64,000 bases of DNA from assembly GCA_020629415.1 (NCBI GenBank), contig JAHDDL010000011.1:1-64000 (forward strand). Reading direction: 5' to 3'. The number at the start of each line of letters is the position of its first letter. Position 1 is the stretch's first letter. The stretch comes from Maribacter sp. Lineage in GTDB: Bacteria > Bacteroidota > Bacteroidia > Flavobacteriales > Flavobacteriaceae. Below the pieces are notes generated by a model that was not told the origin of the DNA, did not search any database, and saw only the letters and a program-made list of their open reading frames with translations. The position numbers and the translations under genes are program-made. Shown here piece after piece: positions 46,970 to 56,203 of this stretch.

Positions 46970-48502
46970 ATGAGCAGTGTAAAAAAAGCATCTTCAGCCT
47001 TAATTTCAGTTTTTCATAAAGACGGATTAGAGCCCATAGTAAGAAAATTTCAAGAATTAGGAATCACAATTTACTCTACCGGAGGAACCGAAAAATTCAT
47101 AACTGATTTAGGAATTGAGGTTGTTCCCGTAGAAGATGTAACAAGCTACCCTTCTATTTTAGGAGGAAGAGTAAAAACTTTACACCCAAAAGTATTTGGC
47201 GGTATTTTAAACAGACAGGACAACGAAAGCGATGTTGCCCAATTGGCCGAATTTGAAATTCCACAAATAGATATTGTTATTGTTGACCTATATCCGTTCG
47301 AAAAAACCGTTGCAAGCGGTGCTTCTGAACAAGATATCATTGAAAAAATAGATATAGGTGGTATTTCGCTTATACGTGCCGCAGCCAAGAACTTTAAAGA
47401 TGTTACTTGCGTTTCCTCAATGGAAGATTATGCTGATTTTCTTGAAGTGATTTCTGCTGACAACGGAAATATTAGCCTTGAAGACAGAAAGCGTTTTGCT
47501 GCAAAATCCTTTAACGTTTCTTCTCATTATGATACTGCCATATTCAACTACTTTAACCAAAACCATGATATCGCTGCATTAAAAGTTAGCGAAACTAACG
47601 GTAAGGTTTTACGTTACGGAGAAAACCCTCACCAAAAAGGATTTTTCTTCGGTGATTTTGATGCAATGTTCTCTAAGCTTCACGGTAAAGAACTATCATA
47701 CAATAATCTATTAGATGTTGATGCCGCCGTTAATTTGATGCTGGAATTTAAAAATGATGCTCCTACTTTTGCTATTCTAAAACATAATAATGCTTGCGGA
47801 CTAGCACAAAGAGAAACTTTACACCAAGCCTATGTAGACGCTTTGGCCGGTGATCCTGTTTCAGCTTTTGGCGGAGTTCTAATTAGCAATAAAGAAATTG
47901 ACAAGGCTACCGCAGAAGAAATTCATAAATTGTTCTGTGAGGTAGTTATAGCTCCTAGCTATAATGCCGAAGCATTGGAAATTTTAAAAGGAAAGAAAAA
48001 CAGAATCATCTTGATCCAAAATGAAGTTGACATGCCAGAAATGCAAGTAAGAACTTGTTTAAACGGCATGCTTCTTCAAGAAAAAGATCATAAAACAGAT
48101 GCTATTGCAGACCTTACGAATGCAACTACCACTAAACCTACAGATCAAGAATTAGAGGATTTAATTTTTGCATCAAAACTTTGTAAGCATACAAAATCCA
48201 ATACCATTGTTTTAGCCAAAAACAAACAACTTTGCGCAAGTGGTACCGGTCAAACCAGTAGAGTGGATGCCTTGAACCAAGCCATACACAAAGCAGAGTC
48301 TTTTAATTTTGACCTTAATGGTGCGGTTATGGCAAGTGATGCTTTCTTCCCGTTCCCTGACTGTGTTGAAATTGCCGATAAAGCAGGAATCACCAGTGTA
48401 ATACAACCAGGCGGATCCATAAAAGACCAATTAAGCATAGATTATTGCAACGAACACAAAATTTCAATGGTGATGACGGGCACACGTCATTTCAAGCATT
48501 AA
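46970..48502 (+). CDS. purH: bifunctional AICAR transformylase / IMP cyclohydrolase
   Basis: Catalyses the last two steps of purine synthesis: AICAR formylation and ring closure to IMP. The N-terminal MGS-like cyclohydrolase (1-150) shows YSTGGTEKF and GGRVKTLHPKVFGGIL; the transformylase part shows RYGENPHQKGFFFG, KHNNACGLA, and the ending HKISMVMTGTRHFKH. 510 residues is normal for the Bacteroidota form. The mreB operon begins 56 bases downstream. Confidence 0.97.
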   Translation: MSSVKKASSALISVFHKDGLEPIVRKFQELGITIYSTGGTEKFITDLGIEVVPVEDVTSYPSILGGRVKTLHPKVFGGILNRQDNESDVAQLAEFEIPQIDIVIVDLYPFEKTVASGASEQDIIEKIDIGGISLIRAAAKNFKDVTCVSSMEDYADFLEVISADNGNISLEDRKRFAAKSFNVSSHYDTAIFNYFNQNHDIAALKVSETNGKVLRYGENPHQKGFFFGDFDAMFSKLHGKELSYNNLLDVDAAVNLMLEFKNDAPTFAILKHNNACGLAQRETLHQAYVDALAGDPVSAFGGVLISNKEIDKATAEEIHKLFCEVVIAPSYNAEALEILKGKKNRIILIQNEVDMPEMQVRTCLNGMLLQEKDHKTDAIADLTNATTTKPTDQELEDLIFASKLCKHTKSNTIVLAKNKQLCASGTGQTSRVDALNQAIHKAESFNFDLNGAVMASDAFFPFPDCVEIADKAGITSVIQPGGSIKDQLSIDYCNEHKISMVMTGTRHFKH

Positions 48503-48508
48503 TTTCAT

Positions 48509-48516
48509 TACTTTTG
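48509..48516 (+). promoter_or_regulatory. possible -7 element of mreB
   Basis: TACTTTTG, a full match, 42 nt before the mreB ATG and 6 nt after the purH stop. It repeats the same octamer seen upstream of purH. Confidence 0.4.
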
Positions 48517-48558
48517 TCGATGAAATACACCCTTTTATCTAAAATTTAAATATCACAT

Positions 48559-49587
48559 ATGGGATTTTTTGATTTCTTGACCGAGGAAATAGCTATAGAT
48601 TTAGGTACAGCTAACACTCTTATCATTCATAATGACAAGGTAGTTGTCGATAGCCCTTCCATCGTTGCCAGAGATAGAATTAGTGGAAAAATCATTGCAG
48701 TTGGTAAAGAAGCCAATATGATGCAAGGTAAAACCCATGAGAACATAAAAACGATTAGACCATTGAAAGATGGTGTAATTGCAGATTTTGATGCATCTGA
48801 AAAGATGTTGATGATGTTCATCAAGAATATTCCTGCATTAAAGAAAAAATGGTTTCCACCTGCATTACGTTTGGTCATCTGTATACCTTCTGGCATTACG
48901 GAAGTTGAAATGCGTGCGGTAAAAGAGTCCGCAGAACGTGTAAACGGTAAAGAAGTATACCTTATTCATGAGCCTATGGCCGCAGCTATTGGTATTGGCT
49001 TGGATATTATGCAACCAAAAGGAAACATGATCGTTGATATAGGAGGTGGTACTACTGAAATTGCGGTTATTGCCTTGGGTGGTATTGTTTGTGATAAATC
49101 GGTAAAAATTGCGGGTGATGTATTTACTAATGACATCATTTATTATATGCGTACACAACATAATTTATATGTTGGCGAAAGTACAGCAGAGGCAATTAAA
49201 ATTGAAATTGGTTCCGCAACAGAAGATTTACAATCTCCACCAGATGAAAAATCTGTACAAGGGCGTGATCTGTTAACAGGAAAACCAAAACAAGTTCAAA
49301 TATCTTACAGAGAAATAGCAAAGGCTTTAGATAAATCTATTCTGCGAGTTGAAGACGCGGTTATGGAAACGTTATCTCAAACTCCCCCAGAATTAGCTGC
49401 AGATATTTACAATACAGGTATCTACCTTGCAGGTGGTGGTTCTATGTTACGTGGCCTGGACAGAAGGTTATCTCAAAAAACCGATTTACCGGTTTACATA
49501 GCAGAAGATCCATTGCGTGCCGTAGTACGTGGTACAGGTATTGCACTTAAGAATTTAGAACGATACAAGAGCATTTTAATTAAGTAA
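48559..49587 (+). CDS. mreB: rod-shape determining actin homologue MreB
   Basis: Cytoplasmic actin-like protein that organises side-wall peptidoglycan synthesis. Phosphate loops IDLGTANTLI and VDIGGGTTEIAVIALGG, adenosine motif GIYLAGGGSMLRGLD, and the N-terminal MGFFDF amphipathic membrane segment. 342 residues, as usual. The mreC gene follows after 171 bases, a gap which contains only AT-rich DNA. Confidence 0.98.
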   Translation: MGFFDFLTEEIAIDLGTANTLIIHNDKVVVDSPSIVARDRISGKIIAVGKEANMMQGKTHENIKTIRPLKDGVIADFDASEKMLMMFIKNIPALKKKWFPPALRLVICIPSGITEVEMRAVKESAERVNGKEVYLIHEPMAAAIGIGLDIMQPKGNMIVDIGGGTTEIAVIALGGIVCDKSVKIAGDVFTNDIIYYMRTQHNLYVGESTAEAIKIEIGSATEDLQSPPDEKSVQGRDLLTGKPKQVQISYREIAKALDKSILRVEDAVMETLSQTPPELAADIYNTGIYLAGGGSMLRGLDRRLSQKTDLPVYIAEDPLRAVVRGTGIALKNLERYKSILIK

Positions 49588-49758
49588 GAAGCTTGTTGAA
49601 AAAAACAACTTCTTACTTAATACTGATAACCTTGAAAAAAAAAATCAAGTGCCATTAATTAATGATTATCGGTAGAATTAATAGACCAAGGTCCCAATCA
49701 ATTTACGTGCAGGCCGTTTAGTCAAAAATTCTATTATCGAGTAAAAATATAGGGGTGA

Positions 49759-50580
49759 ATGCAACAGATCATAAATTTTCTAATTAGGTATAAGATATTC
49801 TTACTTTACCTTTTTCTGTTATTGATTTCTTGCATATTTACGTTTCAATCGCACTCGTACCACCAATCTAAATTCCTCAATTCCTCTAACTATATTACGG
49901 GGAGCATCTACACTTTTTCAGATAATATTACTTCCTATTTTGGATTAAGAGAAGAAAACGAAAAGCTTGTTGAAGAAAACAAAAGGCTTAGAGACAAGTT
50001 ATTTAACAATCTGGTTCTTTCCCCTTCACTTATAGATTCTACCTCTGTAAATTACGAAATTATCAGGGGACGTGTTATCAACAATAGCTATGCAGACCAA
50101 CGTAACTATATTACTATCAACAAAGGAGAAAGTGACAGCATTGTGCAAGACATGGGCGTTATTACCGACAAGGGTATTCTTGGTATCGTAGAAAATACCT
50201 CAGACAACTTTTCTACCGTACAAAGTATCTTAAGCGATAAATCTAACATCAATGCAAAAATTAAAAACTCCAATCATTTTGGTTCCTTAGTTTGGGAGAA
50301 TACCACAGATTACAATGTTGTACAATTAATTGACATACCAAGGTTGGTTCCCCTTACTATTGGTGACACTATTGTTACCGGTGCAATGAGTAGTATATTT
50401 CCAGAAAATATTCCTATTGGTACCATTAAGAAGTTTGATCTGGACAACTCTAAAAGTTTCTATTTTATTGACGTAGAACTCTTTAACGATATGACCAACA
50501 TTGGCACTATTTATATTATTAAAAATTTAAACCGAAAAGAAGTTTTAGAATTAGAAGCAGAAACAGAAGCCAATGATTAA
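49759..50580 (+). CDS. mreC: rod-shape determining protein MreC
   Basis: Bitopic cell-shape protein. A transmembrane helix (residues about 8-28), a coiled coil with EENEKLVEENKRLRDKL (about 60-85), then the periplasmic beta-barrel pair (about 110-260) with VRNNxxDQRNYITINKG-like pattern seen as NSYADQRNYITINKGESD. 273 residues. It overlaps mreD by 8 bases. Confidence 0.95.
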   Translation: MQQIINFLIRYKIFLLYLFLLLISCIFTFQSHSYHQSKFLNSSNYITGSIYTFSDNITSYFGLREENEKLVEENKRLRDKLFNNLVLSPSLIDSTSVNYEIIRGRVINNSYADQRNYITINKGESDSIVQDMGVITDKGILGIVENTSDNFSTVQSILSDKSNINAKIKNSNHFGSLVWENTTDYNVVQLIDIPRLVPLTIGDTIVTGAMSSIFPENIPIGTIKKFDLDNSKSFYFIDVELFNDMTNIGTIYIIKNLNRKEVLELEAETEAND

Positions 50581-51082
50581 CAATACTTCATTTTTACTGG
50601 TGCTCAGATTTATTTTATTGGTATTACTACAGGTGTTGGTATTCAATAAACTAAATTTCTTTGGTTACATAAATCCGCTTGTATATATTCTTTACCTGTA
50701 TTGGTATCCTATCAAACAAAATAGAACTACCTTTATAATTCTATGCTTTTTCTTAGGTCTTTGCGTAGATATTTTTTCTGATACCTTAGCAATCAATGCG
50801 GCCGCTACCGTTACCATAGCTTATTTACGACCAACCATTATGCGCTTTGTTTTTGGTGTCAATTATGAATTTCAAAGTTTTAAGTTAAACAACAGTACCA
50901 AGGCACAACAATTCACATTTTTAGCGTTATTGATTATAATACATCATTTGGTATACTTTACGTTAGAAATTTTCAGTTTTTCCAATAGCCTGTTAATTTT
51001 ACAAAAAACGATTATCGTTGGTATTGCCACCTTGATTTTAGGAATGTTGTTCAGTACGTTATTCAGTAGCAAAAAAGAATGA
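50573..51082 (+). CDS. mreD: rod-shape determining protein MreD
   Basis: Membrane protein of 169 residues with about five hydrophobic helices and the conserved LGLCVDIFSDTLAINAAATV segment. It links MreC to the PBP2/RodA complex. Overlaps mreC by 8 bases and mrdA by 4. Confidence 0.93.
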   Translation: MINNTSFLLVLRFILLVLLQVLVFNKLNFFGYINPLVYILYLYWYPIKQNRTTFIILCFFLGLCVDIFSDTLAINAAATVTIAYLRPTIMRFVFGVNYEFQSFKLNNSTKAQQFTFLALLIIIHHLVYFTLEIFSFSNSLLILQKTIIVGIATLILGMLFSTLFSSKKE

Positions 51083-52947
51083 GAAAAATTCTTTTATCAT
51101 TAATTATAGTCGTTATCGCAATTACCTTTTTGGGAAGGCTATCCTATTTGCAAATTTTTAGTTTTTCTGCAGAGCAAGTTTTAGAAGATCCAGCGATCAA
51201 AGCAATTTATGACTATCCTGAGAGAGGTTATATCTATGATAGAAACGGTCATCTTTTAGTAGGTAACGATCCTGCATATGACGTCATGGTAATTCCACGG
51301 GAAGTAAAACCACTAGATACCTTGGAATTTTGTGGACTTCTAGGAATAGACAAAGAAAAATTTATTGAGAAATTAAGAAAAGCTAGAGTATATTCCCCTC
51401 GCCTTCCGTCGGTATTGGTACCCCAACTTTCTAAACAAGATTATGCCAAACTACAGGAGAAAATGCGCAAGTATAAAGGTTTCTACATTCAAAAAAGATC
51501 TTTGCGTTATTATGACACACCTAGTGCGGCAAATGTTCTAGGGTACATTAGTGAAGTTAACGAAGGTGATTTGGCGGTCAATAAGTATTACGTTCAAGGT
51601 GAACTGAAAGGCAGAACCGGCGTAGAAAGATATTATGAAGATTTATTACGAGGAAGAAAGGGTGTTCAGTATATACAAAAAGATAGATTCAACAGAGACA
51701 TTGGCCCCTATAAAAACGGTGCGTTAGACACATTACCTGAACAGGGAAAACAGATTAGTATCACCATTGACAAAACGCTACAAGAGTATGGTGAATTATT
51801 AATGAACGGCAAGCGGGGCGGTATTGTAGCCATAGAGCCTGCTACAGGAGAAATCCTTTCTATGATATCAGGACCAACCTATGACCCTGCATTATTGGTA
51901 GGCAGGGAACGTTCTAAAAACTACACCAAACTTTATAATGACACTATAGCAAACCCAACTTGGGATCGCAGTATTCATGCGCAACAACCACCTGGATCGC
52001 CGTTTAAGACCTTGAATGCCCTGATTGCTTTGCAAGAAGGTGTGCTTGATGAAAATACGACCATACAGTGTTATCATGGCTTCTATGTAGGCAAGAAAAA
52101 GAGAGGCTGTCACTGTGGAGGCGGTTTACGAAATCTAAACAAAGGTATATCACAATCTTGCAACGCATACTTTGCAGGCGCCTTCAGAAAAATTTACGAG
52201 AAATTTGAAACCACTGACGAAGGTATGGATGTTTGGGAAAAACATATGCGTAGTTTTGGACTTGGAGATTATTTAGGATACGATTTACCTTTTGGACAAA
52301 AAGGCCGTATTCCAAGCAAAGAATATTATGACAAATGGTACGGTGACAACAGATGGAGTTCTTCTTATATCATATCAAATTCTATTGGGCAAGGTGAAAT
52401 ATTGGCCACTCCGGTACAGCTAGCGAACATGACAGCTGCCATAGCCAACAGGGGACACTATTTTACACCGCACATTTTAAAGAAAATTGAAGGTAAGGAT
52501 ATTACAGAACCAAAATTTACAGAAGCAAAACACACCACAATAGACCCAAAACATTTTGAGCCTGTAGTTCAAGGTATGGCAGATGTCTATGTAAGCGGTA
52601 CTGCAAGATGGTTGCAAATACCAGGAATAGAAGTTGCAGGAAAAACCGGTACGGCCGAGAATTTTACCAAAATAGATGGTGTGCGTACACAATTGACGGA
52701 CCATTCCGTTTTTGTGGCATTTGCACCAGTAGACGACCCTAAAATTGCCATAGCGGTGTATATTGAAAATGGATACTTTGGATCTAGGTACGCCGGACAC
52801 ATAGCTACACTTATGATCGAAAAATATCTGAAAGGTGAAATTACCTTGAAGACTCTTGAAAAAAGAATGCTTGAAAAAACTTTAGAAGCAGAATATGCGA
52901 AACCCTACAGTGGGGAAGAGTTTAAAATTAACGAGCGTGTCTGGTAG
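51079..52947 (+). CDS. mrdA: penicillin-binding protein 2 (transpeptidase)
   Basis: Elongation-specific DD-transpeptidase of 622 residues. N-terminal anchor helix (5-25), dimerisation domain, then the penicillin-binding domain with SxxK S307-P-F-K310, SxN S360-C-N362, and K522-T-G. A Bacteroidota-type insert with several Cys residues (about 331-361, including C344 and C346) precedes the SxN motif. Partner of RodA. Its last 53 bases overlap the annotated rodA start. Confidence 0.97.
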   Translation: MRKILLSLIIVVIAITFLGRLSYLQIFSFSAEQVLEDPAIKAIYDYPERGYIYDRNGHLLVGNDPAYDVMVIPREVKPLDTLEFCGLLGIDKEKFIEKLRKARVYSPRLPSVLVPQLSKQDYAKLQEKMRKYKGFYIQKRSLRYYDTPSAANVLGYISEVNEGDLAVNKYYVQGELKGRTGVERYYEDLLRGRKGVQYIQKDRFNRDIGPYKNGALDTLPEQGKQISITIDKTLQEYGELLMNGKRGGIVAIEPATGEILSMISGPTYDPALLVGRERSKNYTKLYNDTIANPTWDRSIHAQQPPGSPFKTLNALIALQEGVLDENTTIQCYHGFYVGKKKRGCHCGGGLRNLNKGISQSCNAYFAGAFRKIYEKFETTDEGMDVWEKHMRSFGLGDYLGYDLPFGQKGRIPSKEYYDKWYGDNRWSSSYIISNSIGQGEILATPVQLANMTAAIANRGHYFTPHILKKIEGKDITEPKFTEAKHTTIDPKHFEPVVQGMADVYVSGTARWLQIPGIEVAGKTGTAENFTKIDGVRTQLTDHSVFVAFAPVDDPKIAIAVYIENGYFGSRYAGHIATLMIEKYLKGEITLKTLEKRMLEKTLEAEYAKPYSGEEFKINERVW

Positions 52948-54220
52948 AAGCATCTTAAAAAGAATTGATTGGCTAAGTGTATTTATCTATTTTGCACTTG
53001 TTTTTATCGGCTGGATAAATATCTACTCTAGCACATTCATTGACGAACAAAGTTCAATTTTCGATATTGGCACACGTTATGGAAAACAGCTGTTTTTTAT
53101 AGGAGTAAGTTTAGTTTCCATTGTTATCATCCTTGCTCTTGAGGTCAATTTTTATGAACGTTTTTCTAGCATCTTTTACCTACTTTCAATGGTTTCGCTG
53201 TTAGGCTTATTTGTTTTTGGTAAAACTATTGCCGGAGCAACTTCATGGTACGATCTGGGATTTTTTAACCTACAGCCTTCTGAGCTCGCAAAAGTAGCAA
53301 CTGCCCTTGCACTCGCCAAATACCTTAGCGATATACAGACAGATATTAAGCGTAGAAAAGATCAATTCTATGCACTGTTAATAATACTTGTACCGGCCAT
53401 TTTAATTATACCTCAACCAGACCCTGGTAGCGCCCTAGTATTTTTCGCCATGATCTTTGTAATTTTTAGGGAAGGACTTCCCTTATATTACCTGGTCATT
53501 TTACTAAGTCTAATTCTCATTTTTGTAATCACCCTAATGTTCGGTACGGTTTGGCTTATCATCGGTTTAGCACTAATGATTATACTATTGTTTACCCTAA
53601 AACGTAAATCATTGAAAATTCCGGTAATTCCCCTTAGCTTGATCAGCGCCGCAATTATTCTATTTTCACTTTCGGTAAATTTTGTTTTCAACAATGTGTT
53701 TGAACAACGCCACAGAGATCGTTTTGGTTTATGGCTACGATTGGAAAAGGATCCAAAAAAATTAGAACAAATCAGGAAATCAATCGGTTACAATACCTAC
53801 CAATCTGAAAAAGCGATAGAATCGGGCGGATTTTTTGGCAAAGGTTTTCTTGAAGGCACACGTACCAAAGGAGATTTCGTACCTGAGCAAGATACCGACT
53901 ACATTTTTAGTACCGTTGGAGAAGAATGGGGATTTATAGGTACCGCAACCGTTATTATTCTATTCACCGTTCTGTTTCTAAGACTAATATCCTTAGCCGA
54001 ACGACAGAAGAATGCATTTGCAAGAATGTATGGCTACGGGGTCATCTCTATTCTACTTATTCACTACTTCATCAATATAGGTATGGTAATAGGAATACTA
54101 CCTACCATTGGTATTCCACTACCTTTCTTTAGCTATGGTGGATCCGGACTCCTATTCTTTACTATTCTACTTTTTATTTTCTTGAGACTGGACACCAATA
54201 GGCTGAAAGAGAGTTTCTAA
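52895..54220 (+). CDS. rodA: rod-shape determining lipid II polymerase RodA
   Basis: SEDS-family glycosyltransferase with about ten membrane helices, which works with PBP2. Conserved loops are QPSELAKVATALALAKYL, IPQPDPGSALVF, FVPEQDTDYIFSTVGEEWGF, and PLPFFSYGGSGLL. The start is unsure: ATG at 52895 overlaps mrdA by 53 bases, while an in-frame GTG at 52937 overlaps it by only 11 and agrees better with the short N-terminus of most RodA. The stop overlaps the convergent endonuclease gene by 4 bases. Confidence 0.95.
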   Translation: MRNPTVGKSLKLTSVSGRSILKRIDWLSVFIYFALVFIGWINIYSSTFIDEQSSIFDIGTRYGKQLFFIGVSLVSIVIILALEVNFYERFSSIFYLLSMVSLLGLFVFGKTIAGATSWYDLGFFNLQPSELAKVATALALAKYLSDIQTDIKRRKDQFYALLIILVPAILIIPQPDPGSALVFFAMIFVIFREGLPLYYLVILLSLILIFVITLMFGTVWLIIGLALMIILLFTLKRKSLKIPVIPLSLISAAIILFSLSVNFVFNNVFEQRHRDRFGLWLRLEKDPKKLEQIRKSIGYNTYQSEKAIESGGFFGKGFLEGTRTKGDFVPEQDTDYIFSTVGEEWGFIGTATVIILFTVLFLRLISLAERQKNAFARMYGYGVISILLIHYFINIGMVIGILPTIGIPLPFFSYGGSGLLFFTILLFIFLRLDTNRLKESF

Positions 54221-55029
54221 AACTTCCACCCGGTCGTATTTTTACTGCTTTCAAAACCATTTTGTTGCTTTTCAGGCAGTTCCGCAAAAAAGTCTATTCC
54301 GGTTTCTTGTTCTATTTCATCGACCGATACTACGAAATTGCGCAATGATGTAAATTGGGGCTTATTCGGTATCAAAAAAGACAACGTATATACCTTGTCT
54401 CCCTTTTTACGTGCAATAATCTTGTAAAAAGCATCTGGCACATCAACATCTTCCTGTCCTATTTCTTCTAAGCCACTTTCTAACACTCCGCCCGTAAATA
54501 CATACAAAGTTCCATATTGCTTTGCCCAGCGTCTTGTCTGCTGTTCCAAATCGTTCCAGATACCTGAATTGAACTCCCTATCTTGCGGACTTATGTTACT
54601 TGTATAAAATGTCTCGTTGTATGCCTGTAGAGAAAATCTGCGATCACCGGCAGGCACCAAATGCCCTCGATCATAACCAGATCCCTTGTAATTTCGCCAA
54701 TCGGCAGATTTAGTAGAAACGAACGGATCTTCTATAAAATACGGCCGTTTTCTATCATCATAGGTCAAATGATTTTTACTCAAAATATATGCTACCCACT
54801 CAGCTTGCTCATATGGTTCATTATAAGACAATGAAAAATGTTCATGATTTACTATTTCACCTGTCGTAGAAGACGGCAATAATTCTTTTGGAAAGTCATT
54901 AATAGTAGCGCCATCGTTACTTTTAGAATAAGTAGCCGGGGTATAAAAATTTTCGAACAGCCAAAAACCAATAATACAGATTAAAATTAAAATACTGTAA
55001 AGAGATCCATTTTTTTTGCGGTATGCCAT
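54217..55029 (-). CDS. membrane-anchored DNA/RNA non-specific endonuclease (DRGH type)
   Basis: A 270-residue nuclease of the NUC1/endonuclease G group. N-terminal hydrophobic anchor (11-27), then the beta-beta-alpha-metal fold with the DRGHLVPAGDRR motif (about residues 121-132, catalytic His), YTSNISPQDREFNSGIW with the metal-binding Asn, and VFTGGVLESG. It should act outside the cytoplasm, for example to break down external DNA. A TAATTTTG box ends 4 nt before the ATG, suggesting a leaderless message. It is convergent with rodA and divergent from msrB. Confidence 0.9.
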   Translation of the reverse strand: MAYRKKNGSLYSILILICIIGFWLFENFYTPATYSKSNDGATINDFPKELLPSSTTGEIVNHEHFSLSYNEPYEQAEWVAYILSKNHLTYDDRKRPYFIEDPFVSTKSADWRNYKGSGYDRGHLVPAGDRRFSLQAYNETFYTSNISPQDREFNSGIWNDLEQQTRRWAKQYGTLYVFTGGVLESGLEEIGQEDVDVPDAFYKIIARKKGDKVYTLSFLIPNKPQFTSLRNFVVSVDEIEQETGIDFFAELPEKQQNGFESSKNTTGWKF

Positions 55030-55051
55030 AAGCCAAAATTACCTAATTTTG
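55016..55051 (+). promoter_or_regulatory. possible promoter of msrB-msrA
   Basis: TTG (55016-55018) and TAATTTTG (55044-55051), spaced 25 nt. The -7 box is a full match; the spacer is slightly long. It forms the right half of a perfect inverted repeat with the box of the divergent nuclease gene. Confidence 0.45.
55034..55041 (-). promoter_or_regulatory. -7 promoter element 4 nt from the endonuclease start
   Basis: Minus strand TAATTTTG, then GCTT and the ATG at 55029. It is the left half of CAAAATTA-CC-TAATTTTG (55034-55051), in which two divergent -7 boxes face each other. Confidence 0.5.
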
Positions 55052-55118
55052 TAAGATATAAGGTAAATTACCGACCAATAAACCTAGTGAACAAAGTCTA
55101 AACGAAAGGAAAATTATG

Positions 55119-55577
55119 ATGCTAACTTGGAAAGATGTAATTCATTTTTCAGTGAACGGTAACCCTGAACCTGACAGAAGAGTTGAAAAAACAGAACAGG
55201 AGTGGAAAGAGATCTTGACTCCAGAACAGTTTAGAGTTACTAGAAAAAAAGGTACTGAAGCGCCGCATTCCGGTGCCCTATGTACTGCGCACGATGCTGG
55301 AAAGTATGAATGTATTTGTTGTGGTACGCCATTATTCGATTCTACCATAAAATTTGAATCCGGTACCGGCTGGCCAAGTTTTACACAACCTATTAAGGAG
55401 AACGCCATTAAATACCATAAAGACACTTCTTTTGGAATGGTACGTGTAGAAGTACTTTGTAATACCTGTGATGCGCATTTGGGACATATTTTCCCTGACG
55501 GACCAGAACCCAGCGGATTGCGGTACTGCATTAATTCTGAATCAATGCAATTAGAAAAGGAGGAAGCCAATGGATAG
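55119..55577 (+). CDS. msrB: peptide-methionine (R)-S-oxide reductase MsrB
   Basis: Repairs the R form of oxidised methionine in proteins, with no signal peptide, so cytoplasmic. Zinc ligands C65-x-x-C68 (CICC) and C114-x-x-C117 (CNTC), catalytic C137 in GLRYCINS and resolving C55 in GALCTA (counted from the second of two adjacent ATGs, 55116 and 55119). GTGWPSF is conserved. Overlaps msrA by 8 bases; the msrA Shine-Dalgarno sequence lies within its last codons. Confidence 0.96.
   Translation: MLTWKDVIHFSVNGNPEPDRRVEKTEQEWKEILTPEQFRVTRKKGTEAPHSGALCTAHDAGKYECICCGTPLFDSTIKFESGTGWPSFTQPIKENAIKYHKDTSFGMVRVEVLCNTCDAHLGHIFPDGPEPSGLRYCINSESMQLEKEEANG
55557..55563 (+). promoter_or_regulatory. strong Shine-Dalgarno sequence of msrA
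   Basis: AAGGAGG, six bases before the msrA ATG at 55570. It lies inside the end of msrB and fixes the msrA start. Such full SD sequences are rare in this window. Confidence 0.7.
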
Positions 55578-56109
55578 TAACAAATTAGAAGTCGCTACTG
55601 TAGGCGGCGGTTGTTTTTGGTGTACCGAAGCGGTATTTCAAGAAGTAAAGGGCATACATAGCGTTGTATCCGGATATACGGGAGGGACAGCTCCCGGCAG
55701 ACCCACATACAGGGAAATTTGTTCCGGATTAACAGGGCATGCAGAGGTAGTTCAGGTAACTTTTGACCCAACGATTATTTCTTATGAAGATATCTTGATT
55801 ATTTTTATGACAACGCATGACCCCACTACCTTAAATAGACAAGGTGCCGATACCGGAACCCAATATCGTTCCGTTATCTATTACCACAACCATGAACAAA
55901 AGAAGATAGCACAGGTGGTCTTAAGCGAAATGAAAGCCGTTTACGAAGATCCTATTGTTACCGAATTAACTCCTTTAGGTATTTTTTACGATGCCGAAGA
56001 GTATCATCAAGATTATTATAAGAACAATTCTGAGCAAGGATATTGTCAAGTAGTTATAAATCCTAAGTTGGCAAAACTTAGAAAGCTACATGCAGAAAAG
56101 CTTTCATGA
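55570..56109 (+). CDS. msrA: peptide-methionine (S)-S-oxide reductase MsrA
   Basis: Repairs the S form of oxidised methionine. Catalytic C15 in GGGCFWC (with C18), the VVSGYTGG and TGHAEVVQVTFDP motifs and the C-terminal Cys in EQGYCQVVINPKL that regenerates the enzyme. 179 residues. It overlaps msrB by 8 bases, so the two oxidation repair enzymes are made together. Ends 56 bases before an inverted repeat that may also end this transcript. Confidence 0.97.
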   Translation: MDSNKLEVATVGGGCFWCTEAVFQEVKGIHSVVSGYTGGTAPGRPTYREICSGLTGHAEVVQVTFDPTIISYEDILIIFMTTHDPTTLNRQGADTGTQYRSVIYYHNHEQKKIAQVVLSEMKAVYEDPIVTELTPLGIFYDAEEYHQDYYKNNSEQGYCQVVINPKLAKLRKLHAEKLS

Positions 56110-56165
56110 TAAAGTAATTTCCGCTTATCTTTAGAGGTATTCGGTTCATCTACAGCAATATACTA

Positions 56166-56201
56166 TTCACCTATGAAATGAAATATTTTTTCATAGGTGA
56201 A
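56166..56201. promoter_or_regulatory. 13-bp inverted repeat at the DoxX promoter
   Basis: TTCACCTATGAAA (56166-56178) and TTTCATAGGTGAA (56189-56201), perfect, with a 10-nt loop. It directly abuts a -7 box (56204-56211). It can be read as an operator for a dimeric regulator; it also has a stem and T-rich tail, so it could serve as the end of msrA. Confidence 0.6.
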
Positions 56202-56203
56202 CT

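Noticed and set aside
49588..49758. Hairpin after mreB (GAAG...CTTC with GTTG/CAAC)
   Set aside because: The stem is mismatched and no T tract follows; mreC is expected to be co-transcribed with mreB.
51079..52947. Cys-rich insert in PBP2 (C331, C344, C346, C361) as a new metal site
   Set aside because: A similar Cys-containing insert seems usual in Bacteroidota PBP2, so it is not remarkable in itself.
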